From contig NC_088307.1 of assembly GCF_032854445.1 (NCBI RefSeq), positions 310,001-374,000 of the forward strand: a DNA stretch of 64,000 nucleotides, written 5' to 3'. Below, in pieces: positions 35,401-46,639 of the stretch (position 1 is its first letter; every line of letters begins with the position of its first letter). The notes beneath the pieces were generated by a model, which ran no database searches, had not been told where the DNA came from, and saw only the letters and a program-made list of their open reading frames with translations. This DNA is from Liolophura sinensis. Lineage: Eukaryota; Mollusca; Polyplacophora; Chitonida; Chitonidae. The position numbers and the translations under genes were made by a program.

Positions 35401-36379
35401 GGATAAGCGAGTTTGTCATATTCAGGTAAGGTTATGGAAACTACTGTTATCCATATATTTAGTTTTGTAATACTACCGCATAAAGAAATCTTAAAATATT
35501 TTACTTTTATTAAAATGAATGAAAAATATTATTTTATTTCAGATTTCTAAATCAGTATTGTTTCCTAAAACTGCATTGTTACCTCTACACATCACAGATA
35601 GTGTGAGCTACTAAAGAACATCTCCTTCGACAGTTAACGTAAATTATCAGGAACCTGTGGTCCGTTAATAATTATGAGACTTATTCGTGAGAAACTAAAA
35701 ACGTGTCCTTCAACATCTGGCAAAAGATGCAAAGCGTTGGCAGATTTTATCTACTTCCGCTCATTGTATTTACAATGTACCTGATTACTTCGTTATCAAG
35801 AACTCGTGACCAAAACTTAATTTTCCGTGATGATCAAACTTAAAAACAGCCTGGTGAAGGCTAGACTCACGGCATAATCACATGTGAGGTTAGAAAGTAA
35901 TTATCCGCACGTCTCACGACTGCGTGATATGTTATGTAGAGGTGACCTCTGGTATTGGCGCATTGTCGCCTGTCATCTATGGTGTGATAGATACACATTC
36001 CACCCGCGCCTCTAACGAGTTAGAGAAGTGTGAAGTCAGCAATTATAGAGTGCTTTGTCACTGAGGTAAGGTTATCCCTGTGAATGGCGTGATTAGTGCC
36101 CCCACCCCTCAATCAAGGGCATGGGGAGAGTAAGGAATTGCTGGGCGCCAGCTGGTGAGGTATGTAACGTGGCCATTAAATTGTCATATCTGATCCGCTG
36201 TTTGGCGTTTTGCCATCCAGGCAAACTGACCACCAAGATGATCGCTCATTGTCCTCAAAGGGCATCCAGGCAAAGGTGAACCGCTGACGCTAACATGTAT
36301 CAGAACTACGACAAGGCCTAACAGGGAAGATATCAAGCCACGTTATATGTCCCAACACTGACGGCTACGGTTGTGTCTC
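35401..36379. other. Single-copy stretch
   Basis: Nearly 1 kb without tandem repeats, SINE or long frame on either strand. Nothing recognised. Confidence 0.5.
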
Positions 36380-37555
36380 AATATCATCAGCCACACTTTG
36401 ATATCAGTTGTATCATCACACTATTTAAGGACTGATGTCATGCCGGGTTATGTTCTAACAGTGACGATCACACTTTGATATCAATCGTACGATCACACTT
36501 TGATATCAGTTGTATCATCATACTATCTGAGAACTGCTGTCATGCCGGGTTATGTTCTTACAGTGACGACCACACTTTGATATCAGTTGTATCATCACAC
36601 TTTATGAGGACTGGTCATGCCGAGTTATGTCCTAATAGTGACGACCACACTTTGATATCAGTCATATCATCATACTATCTGAGAACTGCTGTCATTCCGG
36701 GTTATGTCCTAACAGTGACGACCACACTTTGATATCAGTTGTATCATCACACTTTATGAGGACTGGTCATGCCGAGTTATGTCCTAATAGTGACACCACA
36801 CTTTGATATCAGTCGTATCATCATACTATCTGAGAACTGCTGTCATGCCGGGTTATGTCCTTACAGTGACGACCACACTTTGATATCAGTTGTATCATCA
36901 CACTTTATGAGGACTGGTTATGCCGAGTTATGTACTAACAGTGACGACCACACTTTGATATCAGTCGTATCATCATACTATCTGAGAACTGCTTTAATGC
37001 CGGGTTATGTCCTTACAGTGACGACCACACTTTGATATCAGTTGTATCATCATACTTTATGAGGACTGGTCATGCCGAGTTATGTACTAACAGTGACGAC
37101 CACACTTTGATATCAGTCGTATTATCATACTATCTGAGAACTGCTGTCATGCCGGGTTATGTCCTTACAGTGACGACCACACTTTGATATCAGTTGTATC
37201 ATCACACTTTATGAGGACTGGTCATGCCGAGTTATGTCCTAATAGTGACGACCACACTTTGATATCAGTCATATCATCATACTATCTGAGAACTGCTGTC
37301 ATTCCGGGTTATGTCCTAACAGTGACGACCACACCTTGATATCAGTTGTATCATCACACTTTATGAGGACTGGTCATGCCGAGTTATGTCCTAACAGTGA
37401 CGACCACACTTTGATATCAGTCATATCATCACACTTTATGAGGACTGGTCATGCCGAGTTATGTCCTAACAGTGACGACCACACTTTGATATCAGTCGTA
37501 CCATCATACTTTGTCATGCCAAGTTAAGTTCCAGCAATGACGGCCACACTTTCAT
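36380..37555. repeat. 76-bp monomers in a 152-bp higher-order array
   Basis: Alternating monomers A (CTGAGAACTGCTGTCATGCC) and B (TTTATGAGGACTGGTCATGC), each followed by GAGTTATGTCCTAACAGTG and ACGACCACACTTTGATATCA. The A-specific word GAACTGCTGT recurs at 36531, 36683 and 36834, so the higher-order period is 151-152 bp. Copies of the dimer are nearly identical, indicating recent homogenisation at the dimer level. The last two units are both type B. Confidence 0.95.
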
Positions 37556-38175
37556 ATCAGTGAAGTGTTATGTACGGCATAATAAAGCGTTTTGTAGGGC
37601 TTGGTAAAGAGTTCTGTATGGCTTAGTGAAGTGTACGATTTAGCGAATTTTTTGTTTGACTCAGGGAAGTACTCTGCATGGCTTAAGAAAGTGTTCTGTA
37701 TGGCTTAGTGAAGTGTTCTGTATGGTTTGGTGAAATGTTCTCTATGGCTGAGTGCAATGTTCTGTATGGCATAGTGAAGTGTTCTGTATGGTTTGGTGAA
37801 GTGTTCTATATGGCTTATTGCAATGTTCTGTATGGCTTAGTGAAGTGTTCTGTATGGTTTGGTGAAGTGTTCTGTATGGCTTAGTGCAATGTTCTCTATG
37901 GCATAGTAAAGCGTTTGTAAGGCTTACTGAAGTATTCTGTATGGCTTATTGAGGTGTTCCGTATGACGTAGGGTAGTATTTTGTATGACTTAGGGAATTC
38001 CTCTATACGGCTTAACGAAGAGTTCTGTATGACTTAGGGAAGTGTTCTGTATGACTTAGTGCAGTGTTCTGTATGACTTAGCCACGTGTTATGGATGGCT
38101 TAGTAAAGTGTTCAATTATGCGTAGTGAAGTGTTCTGTATGGCTTGGGGAAGTGTTCTGTATGACTTAGCCACGT
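37556..38175. repeat. 22-bp minisatellite (GTGTTCTGTATGGCTTAGTG)
   Basis: About 27 units of 22 bp (GTGTTCTGTATGGCTTAGTG plus AA) with scattered substitutions and a GGTTTGGTGAA variant repeated in blocks. No frame is maintained. Confidence 0.93.
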
Positions 38176-39490
38176 GTTTTTTGTTGCTTTTTTTCGCTCA
38201 TCCAGAGGTTCTGTACGATTCGCCCGGGTATTTTGTGCGATTTCTTCTCCTCATCAGTGTGGCTGACGCATATTTTAGCTATGGCTTACCCATGTGCTCC
38301 GTACGGTTTTTCCCTGCGTTCTGTACGACTCGCCGGTGTATTTTGTGCAATTTCCTCTCCTCATCAGTGTGGCTGACGCATATTTCATCTGTGGCTTATC
38401 CATGTGCTCCGTACGGTTTATCCACGTGTTCTGTGTATTTTGTGCGATTTCCTCTCCTGGCTGACGCATATTTTATCTATGGCTTACTCACGTGCTCCGC
38501 ACGGTTTATCCACGCGTTCTGTACGACTCGCAGTGTATTTTGCGCAATTTCCTCTCCTGGCTGACGCATATTTTATCCATGGCTTACGCATGTGCTTCGT
38601 ACGGTTTATCCACTTGCTCTGTACGACTCGCCGTGTATTTTGTGCGATTTCCTCTACTGGTTGACACATACTTTATCTATGGCTATCCCACGTGCTCCGT
38701 AGGGTTTGTCCACGCTTTCTGTACGACTCGCCCGTGTATTTTGTGCGATTTTCTCTCCTGGTTGACGCATATTTTAGCTATGGCTGACCCATGTTTTCCG
38801 CACGGTTTACCCACGCGTTCTGTACGATTCACCCGTGTATTTTGTGCGATTTTCTCTCCTCATCAGTGTGGTTGACGCATATTTTCTCTATGGCTTACCC
38901 ATGTGCTCCGTGCGGTTTATTCACGTTTTCTGAAAGACTTGCCGATTTTCTCTCCTCATCAGTGTGGTTGACGCATATTTTCTCTATGGCTTACCCATGT
39001 ACTCCGTGCGGTTTATCCACGTTTTCTGTATGACTCTCCGATTTTCTCTCCTCATCAGTGTGGTTGACGCATATTTTCTCTATGGCTTACCCATGTACTC
39101 CGTGCGGTTTATCCACGTTTTCTGAACGACTCTCCGATTTTCTCTCCTCATCAGTGTGGTTGACCCATATTTTCTCTATGGCTTACCCATGTACTCCGTG
39201 CGGTTTATCCACGTTTTCTGTGTGACGCGCCGATTTTCTCTCCTCACCAGTGTGGTTGACGCATATTTTCTCTATGGCTTACCCATGTACTCCGTGCGGT
39301 TTATCAACGTTTTCTGAACGACTCTCCGATTTTCTCTCCTCATCAGTGTGGTTGACGCATATTTTCTCTATGGCTTACCCATGTACTCCGTGCGGTTTAT
39401 CCACGTTTTCTATGTGACGCGCCGATTTTCTCTCCTCACCAGTGTGGTTGACCCATATTTTCTCTATGGCTTACCCATGTGCTCCGTACG
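38176..39490. repeat. About 96-110-bp tandem repeat, about 13 copies
   Basis: Words TGGTTGACGCATATTTTCTC, TATGGCTTACCCATGTGCTC, CGTACGGTTTATCCACG and TTCTGTACGACTCGCC recur at about 98-110 bp in the left half. In the right half the period is 96-97 bp (TGGTTGAC at 38964, 39061 and 39157). The right half is much more homogeneous. Open frames of 80-157 codons run through parts of it but shift between units. Confidence 0.93.
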
Positions 39491-39499
39491 GTTATCCGC

Positions 39500-40010
39500 C
39501 GTATTCATGAATAAAAACACAGTGTGAGCCCCAAGCAATGGGATTCCTTCTCTGCTCGGCCGGAAATGCCTGGCACAAGCCCTTTGAATAAAACAAGAGC
39601 CTGATACATGATTGCCCAGTCAAACAGCTACATTGCCTCTGTCTAAGGGTATTCAAAGATTGAGATCTGTAAACAAGTGCCATACATGGAGCAGTCATCG
39701 TTTATTTATAAACCCTAAATTGGTAAAGTGTCCGAGAGTTCATTATTACATCTCGTCGGAGACAGGTACGGAAGGCTGGGTGCTGAGGATGCACATCTTT
39801 CCCAAATTAGCTTCATTTGTACCTGTCACAAAAACAAAACTTGCCTCTTTTGGGGAGCTGCCGATTATATTCACTTGTTTTCTTCTATGTCAAGCCACGC
39901 AGAGGGCAGCGAAGAAGAGCATGGAGGTGAACAATCGATTTTTATATTTTTCTCCTGGCTGGAATCGATCTCCAGAGCGGTATAAAAGTTTACCTGTTTA
40001 TAACTGATTA
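39500..40010. other. High-complexity single-copy island; possible conserved non-coding element
   Basis: Sharp change from repeat to balanced, high-complexity sequence for about 500 bp. Overlapping frames (131 codons plus at 39612-40007, 85 codons plus at 39728-39985, 68 codons minus at 39492-39698) resemble no known protein and overlap each other. Homeodomain-type words (CAAATTAGCTTC, GTTTATTTATAAACC) and two ATCGAT words spaced about 33 bp (in CAATCGATTT and GGAATCGATC) fit a regulatory element. This is a judgement from composition only. Confidence 0.3.
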
Positions 40011-40189
40011 ACATTATTGGCTAAAACGTATATTATGAATAAAAAACAGAATACGGACACATATGTTTTACGTACTTCATGCAGACTGTGCTCGAATACT
40101 ATAATGCAGTCAAGCATATTTCAATAATACCGGGAAGAGAGCCCCAAGTTAACGAAGCGTGGTCTATGTTTTGGGATTATTTTATAAAA
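40011..40189. other. Short spacer
   Basis: Nothing recognised. Confidence 0.5.
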
Positions 40190-40618
40190 GTGTATTGAGA
40201 TACATTGGGATACACGATAACAGAGTTGTTTATAGAGATACATTGGGATACACGATAACAGCGTTGTTTATTGAGATACATTGGGATACACGATAACAGA
40301 GTTGTTTATAGAGATACATTGGGATACACGATAACAGCGTTGTTTATAGAGATACATTGGGATACACGATAACAGCGTTGTTTATTGAGATACATTGGGA
40401 TACACGATAACAGCATTGTTTACAGAGATACATTGGGATACACGATAACAGCGTTGTTTATTGAGATACATTGGGATACACGATAACAGCGTTGTTTATT
40501 GAGATACATTGGGATACACGATAACAGCATTGTTTACAGAGATACATTGGGATACACGATAACAGCGTTGTTTATTGAGATACATTGGGATACACGATAA
40601 CAGCGTTGTGTATCCCTG
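40190..40618. repeat. 38-bp minisatellite, about 11 near-identical units
   Basis: Unit GAGATACATTGGGATACACG, then ATAACAGCGTTGTTTATT; GAGATA at 40235 and 40273 gives 38 bp. Copies differ only at diagnostic positions (TATAGAG, TATTGAG or TACAGAG; CAGAG, CAGCG or CAGCA). In the right half the variants recur every third unit, giving a 114-bp higher-order repeat. It is among the youngest arrays in the window. Confidence 0.95.
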
Positions 40619-40764
40619 GTAAATCTTCTTACTGGTGGATCTAAATCTTCCTAGTAAAACATGTACATACCACATTAAAGTTACCTAACTTAAGATATCT
40701 TGTATGAGCCATCTGAAAATTATGTAACTGCAACTTGTGCCATTTGAATCACCTTTCATGTATA
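40619..40764. other. Short spacer
   Basis: Nothing recognised. Confidence 0.5.
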
Positions 40765-41012
40765 GACTTTACGTCCTTGAATCGTTTGTTTGTGAAAGAG
40801 CTATATGGATATTACATAAAATAAACGGTTTTTTATATAACTTGGATCGTGTGTTTGTGAAAGAGCTATGTGAACACTACGTAAGGCGAACGGTTTTTAC
40901 GTAACTTGGATCGTGTGTTTGTGAAAGAGCTATGTGGACACTACATAAGGGCAAGCGCTTTTGACGAAACCTGGATAGTGTGTTTGTGAAAGAGCTATGT
41001 GAACATCACGAA
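40765..41012. repeat. About 66-bp tandem repeat, 4 copies
   Basis: TGTTTGTGAAAGAGCTATGT recurs four times at about 65-70 bp, with GGATCGTG before it and ACATAAGGCGAACGGTTTT after it. The last copy leads straight into the 27-bp array. Confidence 0.9.
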
Positions 41013-41470
41013 ATACCGTGCCGTGTTTATGTATACACAATACCGTACTGCCTTTATGTATACACAATACCGTACTGTGTTTGTGTATGCACAATACCGT
41101 GCTCTGTTTATGTATACACAATACCGTACTGTGTTTATGTATACACAATACCGTACTGTGTTTATGCATACACTGTATCGTGCCGTGTTTATGTATACAC
41201 AATACCGTGCCGGTTTTATGTATACACAATACCGTACTGTGTGTTTATGTATACATAATACTGTGCTCTATTTATGTATACACAATATCGTACTGTGTAT
41301 ATGTATACACAATACCGTGCTCTATTTATGTATACACAATACCGTACTGTGTTATGCATACACAATACCGTACTGCGTTTATGCATACACAACACCGTGC
41401 TGTGTTCATGCATACACAATACCGTGCCGTGTTTATGTATACACAATACCGCACTGTGTTTATGCATGCT
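41013..41470. repeat. 27-bp minisatellite (TATGTATACACAATACCGT)
   Basis: About 17 units of 27 bp (TATGTATACACAATACCGTA then CTGTGTT); TACCGTACTG at 41041 and 41068 fixes the period. With nine codons per unit and no stop in three plus frames (193, 153 and 92 codons) or on minus (99 and 88 codons), the frames reflect composition. The alternating word GTATACAC is the core. Confidence 0.94.
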
Positions 41471-42263
41471 TGCTTTTGACAAACATCACTAAAGTCGCGG
41501 AAAACGCACCCAGCATGGTTATGCAACCGAATTTTGCCCAGCGGTGTAATGTAAGCCAATTGGAGCTAGTCAGTTGGTAGCTGGAGGGATCATTCATACA
41601 TGTAGCAAAATCTACCTCGGTTCTATAGGCCTCCAAGGGATTCAAGCTGATCCCTACAACCTGCCATTACGACAGCGGCAAATAGCGGCGCCTGGAGGAA
41701 AAGTAGGTTGGAAGAAAATTGATGTCAATACAATTGTCATCCAATATAATTATGTCGTAAAATTATCTATACATTAGAGGGTTGCTCACAGCGAGAGAGA
41801 TGGCATCGGTTTTCCATTGAGAAATCACGTGGTCAGTTCTTCATACGTGGTCAATGACCTGAGTGCGATGCGCCGCTCAAAAAAACTAGAGCTAACGTAC
41901 AGCGATGCAGTCAAATCTGTAGAAGCCGTGAACGACACGGGCATGTTGGCACCTATGCTTCATAACCAACAGCTCTTTACCACTCCCCTCGGGCACAAAT
42001 GGCACTCCAAGCCAACAGATGCTAAACAAGTTTTCACGTCAACAACAGAAAATCACAGACCTGTCAAACCTGGTGTGATGCATGATTCGTGCGTAAGGCT
42101 ACCTACTCTTCCAAATACGCACCACTTGTGCGACTTTTGTAAAAGCTACAGTGTTATTAGAATGACTTGTGAATATGCGTAAATGTAAAGTCGATAAGAG
42201 GTTACACCCACAGCTCCAGGTTTTGTCTTAAGTAACATGCAATCACTCTTTCCTGCGTCACAG
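41471..42263. other. Single-copy stretch with an unassigned open frame
   Basis: Contains a 121-codon plus frame (41817-42182) with mixed, non-repetitive composition ending LCDFCKSYSVIRMTCEYA. It has no recognisable domain and no matching splice signals I can support, so I leave it uncalled. Confidence 0.4.
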
Positions 42264-42320
42264 GTGAATGAATGAATGAATGAATGAATGATTATGGTTT
42301 AAAGCCACTTCGGCAAGCAT
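42264..42320 (-). mobile_element. Microsatellite-tailed SINE-like fragment
   Basis: (GAAT)7, then GATTATGGTTTAAAGCCACT and TCGGCAAGCATGG. In reverse complement this reads as an element end (GGCTTTAAACCATAATC) followed by an (ATTC)n tail. It is similar in layout to the second SINE tail at 58050-58135. The body further right cannot be delimited. Confidence 0.5.
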
Positions 42321-42754
42321 GGAGCCGTATCGTAGCGAGAATTGGTTCACATTTTAGACAACAAACGGTTTTAGATGTGACAGTAACATCTAACATCATA
42401 CAAAAATAGACGGAGATTTTTAAAAAATCAGCTAAAACACAAACCGCAGGTAAACGTCGAAAAACAGTTCATATGTTTAAAATATATAATCTAAAAAGTA
42501 CATACTTAATCAGAATGCATAAGTTTGATGCAGTATTAGGAGGGGGGTGGGGAGGGTTGGAGATAGCAGGGGGTTGAGGAATTATTTCAGACGTAAATAT
42601 CCCAGGCGTCTAAGCGCTGGTTTATTCCATGACAATGTTTTCTCTATAATTTGGTATGAAAATGAAGCATAGTGTTCCAGTTGTGCTGATACATGTACAA
42701 ACTATACATTTCCAATATACTGAAATATATGATTCATCATGAGCACTAGACATC
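42321..42754. other. Single-copy stretch with G-rich tract
   Basis: Four G-runs (G6, G4, G3, G5) between 42543 and 42575 satisfy a loose G-quadruplex pattern with one loop of about 12 bases. Otherwise nothing is recognised. Confidence 0.5.
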
Positions 42755-42945
42755 TTTCAGTTATGGCATTCAGACCCCCTAAGGCCAGGTTTTGTATGTC
42801 TGCCAGTTATGGCACTCAGATGCCTAATGCTCTGTTTTATATGTCTGTCAGCTAAGGCACTCAGATGGCTAACGCCGCGTTTATATGTCTGTCAGTTATG
42901 AAACTCATATGCCTAACACCATATTTTATATGTCTGTCAGTTTTG
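42755..42945. repeat. 45-bp tandem repeat, 4 copies
   Basis: CAGTTATGGCACTCAGATGC, CTAATGCTCTG and TTTTATATGTCTGT recur four times with a period near 45 bp, moderately diverged. Confidence 0.88.
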
Positions 42946-44603
42946 ATTTGGAATGAAAACACCTGTTTACTTGGAAAGCGTAACGAACCTAAGTAGTGTG
43001 AGTAGTATGTATAAATATCGTATCATAGAGACGTATCATAACACCGGGGCGTCTAGCACATCCAGTTACTCAGGGTAGGTGTCCGACATATACGAATGTC
43101 GGACACTACGGCTTGCAATCACATTACATGTTTGTACCCCATTACAGTTAAACAACTCCCTCACTTCTAACCAATTGCGGCAATATTTCTCGATATAACG
43201 GCTGCAGTTTTAACGCAAGCCAGTACTTGGAACAAATAGCGAAATGTTGTTGTTTGTTATACCTGAGGATAAATTGTAGCTTAGAGTCGTGTGATAAATA
43301 CCTCTGGCCGACACTTAAAATGGCCTCGCTATGGCTACAACATGTACGTGTATGTGTGTGCAAGTCATTGTCAACTTCAAACACAACCACAGCCGCATTT
43401 GGCTACAAGCTGGGCATTGAGCTCTCTGGGGCACGGGACCACGACAGTAAAGCACAGGGCTGTGTGTTTGGAGGGATGTTTACGGGCATGTAACATATAT
43501 TATGAATGTTTCATGAATGTACTGCTGGAGTACAGTAAGCGGCATTACGGTTGGTCTAAAGGTCAAGGGTGAACAGTCAAACAGTACTTTATTTTAATAT
43601 CCAATCGATGGGGAAGTCCTGGCAAGGGCCAGGCATGTGGTGTTTGTGTGATCGCATGTAGGAGGCGCTATTTCCATGGATGGGGGGAGTGCCCGACGTC
43701 CGGTGATGGCGGGTAGCAGATGATAATAAGGGAAATGTGACAACAAGAATAGAATGGAAGATTGTGACAACTGTCGTAAGAATAGAGGGAAATGAAAGAA
43801 GCCGGTCTGACCTGGGTTTAACGTGTCTACGACAGCACCCGAGGTGTTTTGGTAGATATTGGCGCAGAAAAGGGGTTTGATGTTGCATTGCTCGAAGCGA
43901 TTTTCGGGACACTGTGTTCTGTTCCAAAAAACAACACAAGAACATACAATCACCGGCAGTATCTTGAGGTATTATACACAAATATTAAACGCTTGTCAAC
44001 ATGCTCTGTAACATGTTTATATGCACTGACATTGTGCCAGCTAAATAGTTGTTCTCTTAACGCAGTTAATGTGTGGGAAGCATATCCACGCCTGTACGTA
44101 TATAAAACCTATAAAACCTAAAAGCATATACTGAAACAATATTACGTCTGTATCTACGTGTACACCTGCACGTAGAGAGTGTTAAGGAACGGGCCATGGT
44201 GTGTAGACTGACCGATCAGAGCTCCCAGGGAATTGATCCGGCAGAAATGTATTGTATGTGGACTGTTTCGAGTGAAGACTGATGTAGATTAATGCTTCAT
44301 TGATTCGGCTTACAGTCCATTGGGCTAATTGGCCAAGAGAAGTCATTGGGGCGATGCTGTATGGAAGTGGATGCTAGCCAACACCACACTTCAAACGAGA
44401 CCCGATCAGCTGACGGCTGTCTTTGCTCTGCTATGTATACTTCAACTACATCTATACAGGGTCTCATATACAACAGAGCACAAAGACGATAGTACATATA
44501 CGCCAACAAAACAGGCACGTTAGACTTTCTCCTGAATAATGCAGTGTGTGGGAGTAAGGATTAGCCACACTGACCATTACCTGCTCTATGGGTGGCATAT
44601 GAT
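42946..44603. other. Single-copy stretch without a recognised gene
   Basis: About 1.65 kb. Frames include 88 and 93 codons (plus, 43227-43572), 130 codons (minus, 43589-43981), 119 codons (minus, 43594-43953) and 90 codons (plus, 43849-44121). The two long minus frames overlap each other in different phases, which argues against either. No domain recognised. Confidence 0.45.
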
Positions 44604-45075
44604 CATTACAATGGCAATGACCATAAGGACGGCAAGTGGCATAATGACGGCAATAGTAATGATGACGGCAATGGACATAATGATGGCTATGGACATAATG
44701 ATGGCTATGGACATAATGATGCAATGAGCATAATGATGACAATGGACACAATGACGGCAATGGGCATAATGGTGACAATACTCATGACGACGGCAAGTGG
44801 GATAATGACGGCAATAGTCATATTGACGGCAATGGACATAATGATGGCAATGGACATAATGGTGACAATGGCCTTAAGGACGGCAATGGGCATAATGGTG
44901 ACAATGGTCATAACGACGGCAAGTGGGATAATGGCGGTAATAGTCATTATGACGGCAATGGACATAATGACGGCAGTAGTAATAACGACCGCAATGGGCA
45001 TAGTAACGCCAATATCCGTGATGATGACAATAGTCATGAAGAGGGGTTTAGTCATGACGACGACAAAATTTATAC
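44604..45075. repeat. 18-bp satellite (CATAATGACGGCAATGGA)
   Basis: About 26 units of 18 bp, a CATAATGAC half and a GGCAATGGA half, with variants. Six-codon units leave a 185-codon plus frame (NGHNDG repeats, switching to MDIMMA in another frame) and a 128-codon minus frame open. The unit resembles the next array (CATAATGACAGTAATAACC). Confidence 0.92.
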
Positions 45076-45511
45076 TCTTGGCAATGGGCATAAAGGGAGC
45101 AGTAGTCGTAAAAACGGATGCAGTTGGAATACCTTTAACTTGCAGTTAGTCTATTCCAGTTTGAGGTTCAGCTTTCGTAAAGAAAATATCTCTCTATGCC
45201 CAATATCTAGAAAGCCGCTTGGCTTTTTCTAATAATTATGACGTCATCAGAGGAAATGAAATGTTCATCTAGAAAAAAAGGCTGATGCAGTTTAGCCTTA
45301 TAAATGAGAAAAGATACAAAAACAACATTTTTGGAGCAATAAAATACTGAACATCCAATATACCAATGTGCAGGAATTGTTGTCTAACACGTCATTAACA
45401 AAAGGCATCTTTGGACGTGACTGTAAATGACTTGAAATATAGCTGAGAATATGTGACGAGTTAAAAGAAACAGACTGTAATTATATTCTCATAATCACAG
45501 TGGTACTCAGC
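45076..45511. other. Single-copy spacer
   Basis: A CRE-type TGACGTCA word lies at 45239-45246. No gene. Confidence 0.5.
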
Positions 45512-46535
45512 AATAGTAAAGACTATATCCATCATAGTAGTAGTACTTATCTTGACGGTAGTAATCATACTGGTACTCATGCTGTTACTGGTACTCATAA
45601 TGACATAAATAACCATACTGGTAATCATGCTGGTAGTGGTACTCATACTGGTAGTGGTACTCATAATGACAGTAATAAACATACTGGTATTCATGTTGGT
45701 AGACGCACTCATAGTGATAGTAATAACCATACTGGCACTCATACTGGTAGTGGTACTCATAATGACAGTAATAACCATACTGGTAATCATGCTGGTAGTG
45801 GTACTCATACTGGTAGTGGTACTCATACTGGTAGTGGTACTCATAATGACAGTAATAAACATACTGGTATTCATTTTGGTAGACGTAGTCATAGTGATAG
45901 TAATAACCATACTGGCACTCATACTGGTAGTGGTACTCATAATGACAGTAATAACCATACTGGTAATCATGCTGGTAGTGGTACTCATACTGGTAGTGGT
46001 ACTCATAATGACAGTACTAACTATAATGGTACTCACGTTGGTAGACGTACTCATACTGATAGTAATAACCATACTGGCACTCATACTGGTAGTGGTACTC
46101 ATAATGACAGTAATAACTATACTGGCACTCATGTTGGTAGACGTACTCATAGTGACAGTAATAACCATACTGGCACTCATGCTGGTAGTGGTACTCATAC
46201 TGGTAGTGGTACTCATAATGGCAGTACTAACCATACTGGTAATCATGCTGGTAGTGGTACTCATACTGGTAGTGGTACTCATAATGAGAGTACTAACCAT
46301 ACTGGTATTCATGCTGGTAGTGGTACTCATAGTGACATTAATAACCATACTGGTAATCATGCTGGTAGTGGTACTCATACTGGTAGTGGTACTCATACTG
46401 GTAGTGGTACTCATACTGGTAGTGGTACTCATAATGACAGTACTAAGTATACTGGTAATCATGTTGGTGGACGTACTCATAATGACAGTAATAAACATAC
46501 TGGCACTCATGCTGCTAGTGGTACTCATAAACATC
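45512..46535. repeat. 18-bp-based satellite, three long overlapping open frames
   Basis: Built from ACTGGTAGTGGTACTCAT, AATGACAGTAATAACCAT and a 12-bp ACTGGTAATCAT block, combined into larger repeated groups of about 150-180 bp. All blocks are multiples of six, so three frames stay open throughout: 346 codons plus (THTGSGTHNDSNNHTGNHAG), 338 codons plus (hydrophobic LVVVLIMTVI) and 360 codons minus (MSTTTSMSTTTSM). A single real low-complexity protein in the first frame is conceivable, but equal openness of opposing frames makes composition the simpler explanation. Confidence 0.9.
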
Positions 46536-46639
46536 AATAACATCCAGTCTTCTAAATCCCCGTCACAATCCTGCTACATATATAGACGTGCTCTTTACAG
46601 ACAACTGTATACATTACCAGTAACACCAAGCCTCCCTAG
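46536..46639. other. Short transition
   Basis: Sequence between the satellite and the 85-bp array; its last part already resembles diverged 85-bp units. Confidence 0.5.

Noticed and set aside
39612-40007. 131-codon frame as a coding exon
   Set aside because: An 85-codon frame overlaps it on the same strand in another phase and a minus frame overlaps its start. A non-coding element is at least as likely.
41817-42182. 121-codon non-repetitive frame as a gene
   Set aside because: No recognisable domain, no splice or promoter context and no second line of evidence. Frames of this length occur by chance in 64 kb.
43589-43981. 130-codon minus frame as a gene
   Set aside because: A second, 119-codon minus frame overlaps it in another phase, and neither resembles a known family.
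13202-45246. Three TGACGTCA words (13202, 13901, 45239) as regulatory sites
   Set aside because: About one such 8-mer is expected by chance in 64 kb; three isolated words without promoter context are not enough.
45461-46543. Protein genes of 338-360 codons
   Set aside because: Three long frames, two on plus and one on minus, cover the same 18-bp satellite. Openness follows from a stop-free unit whose length is a multiple of three.
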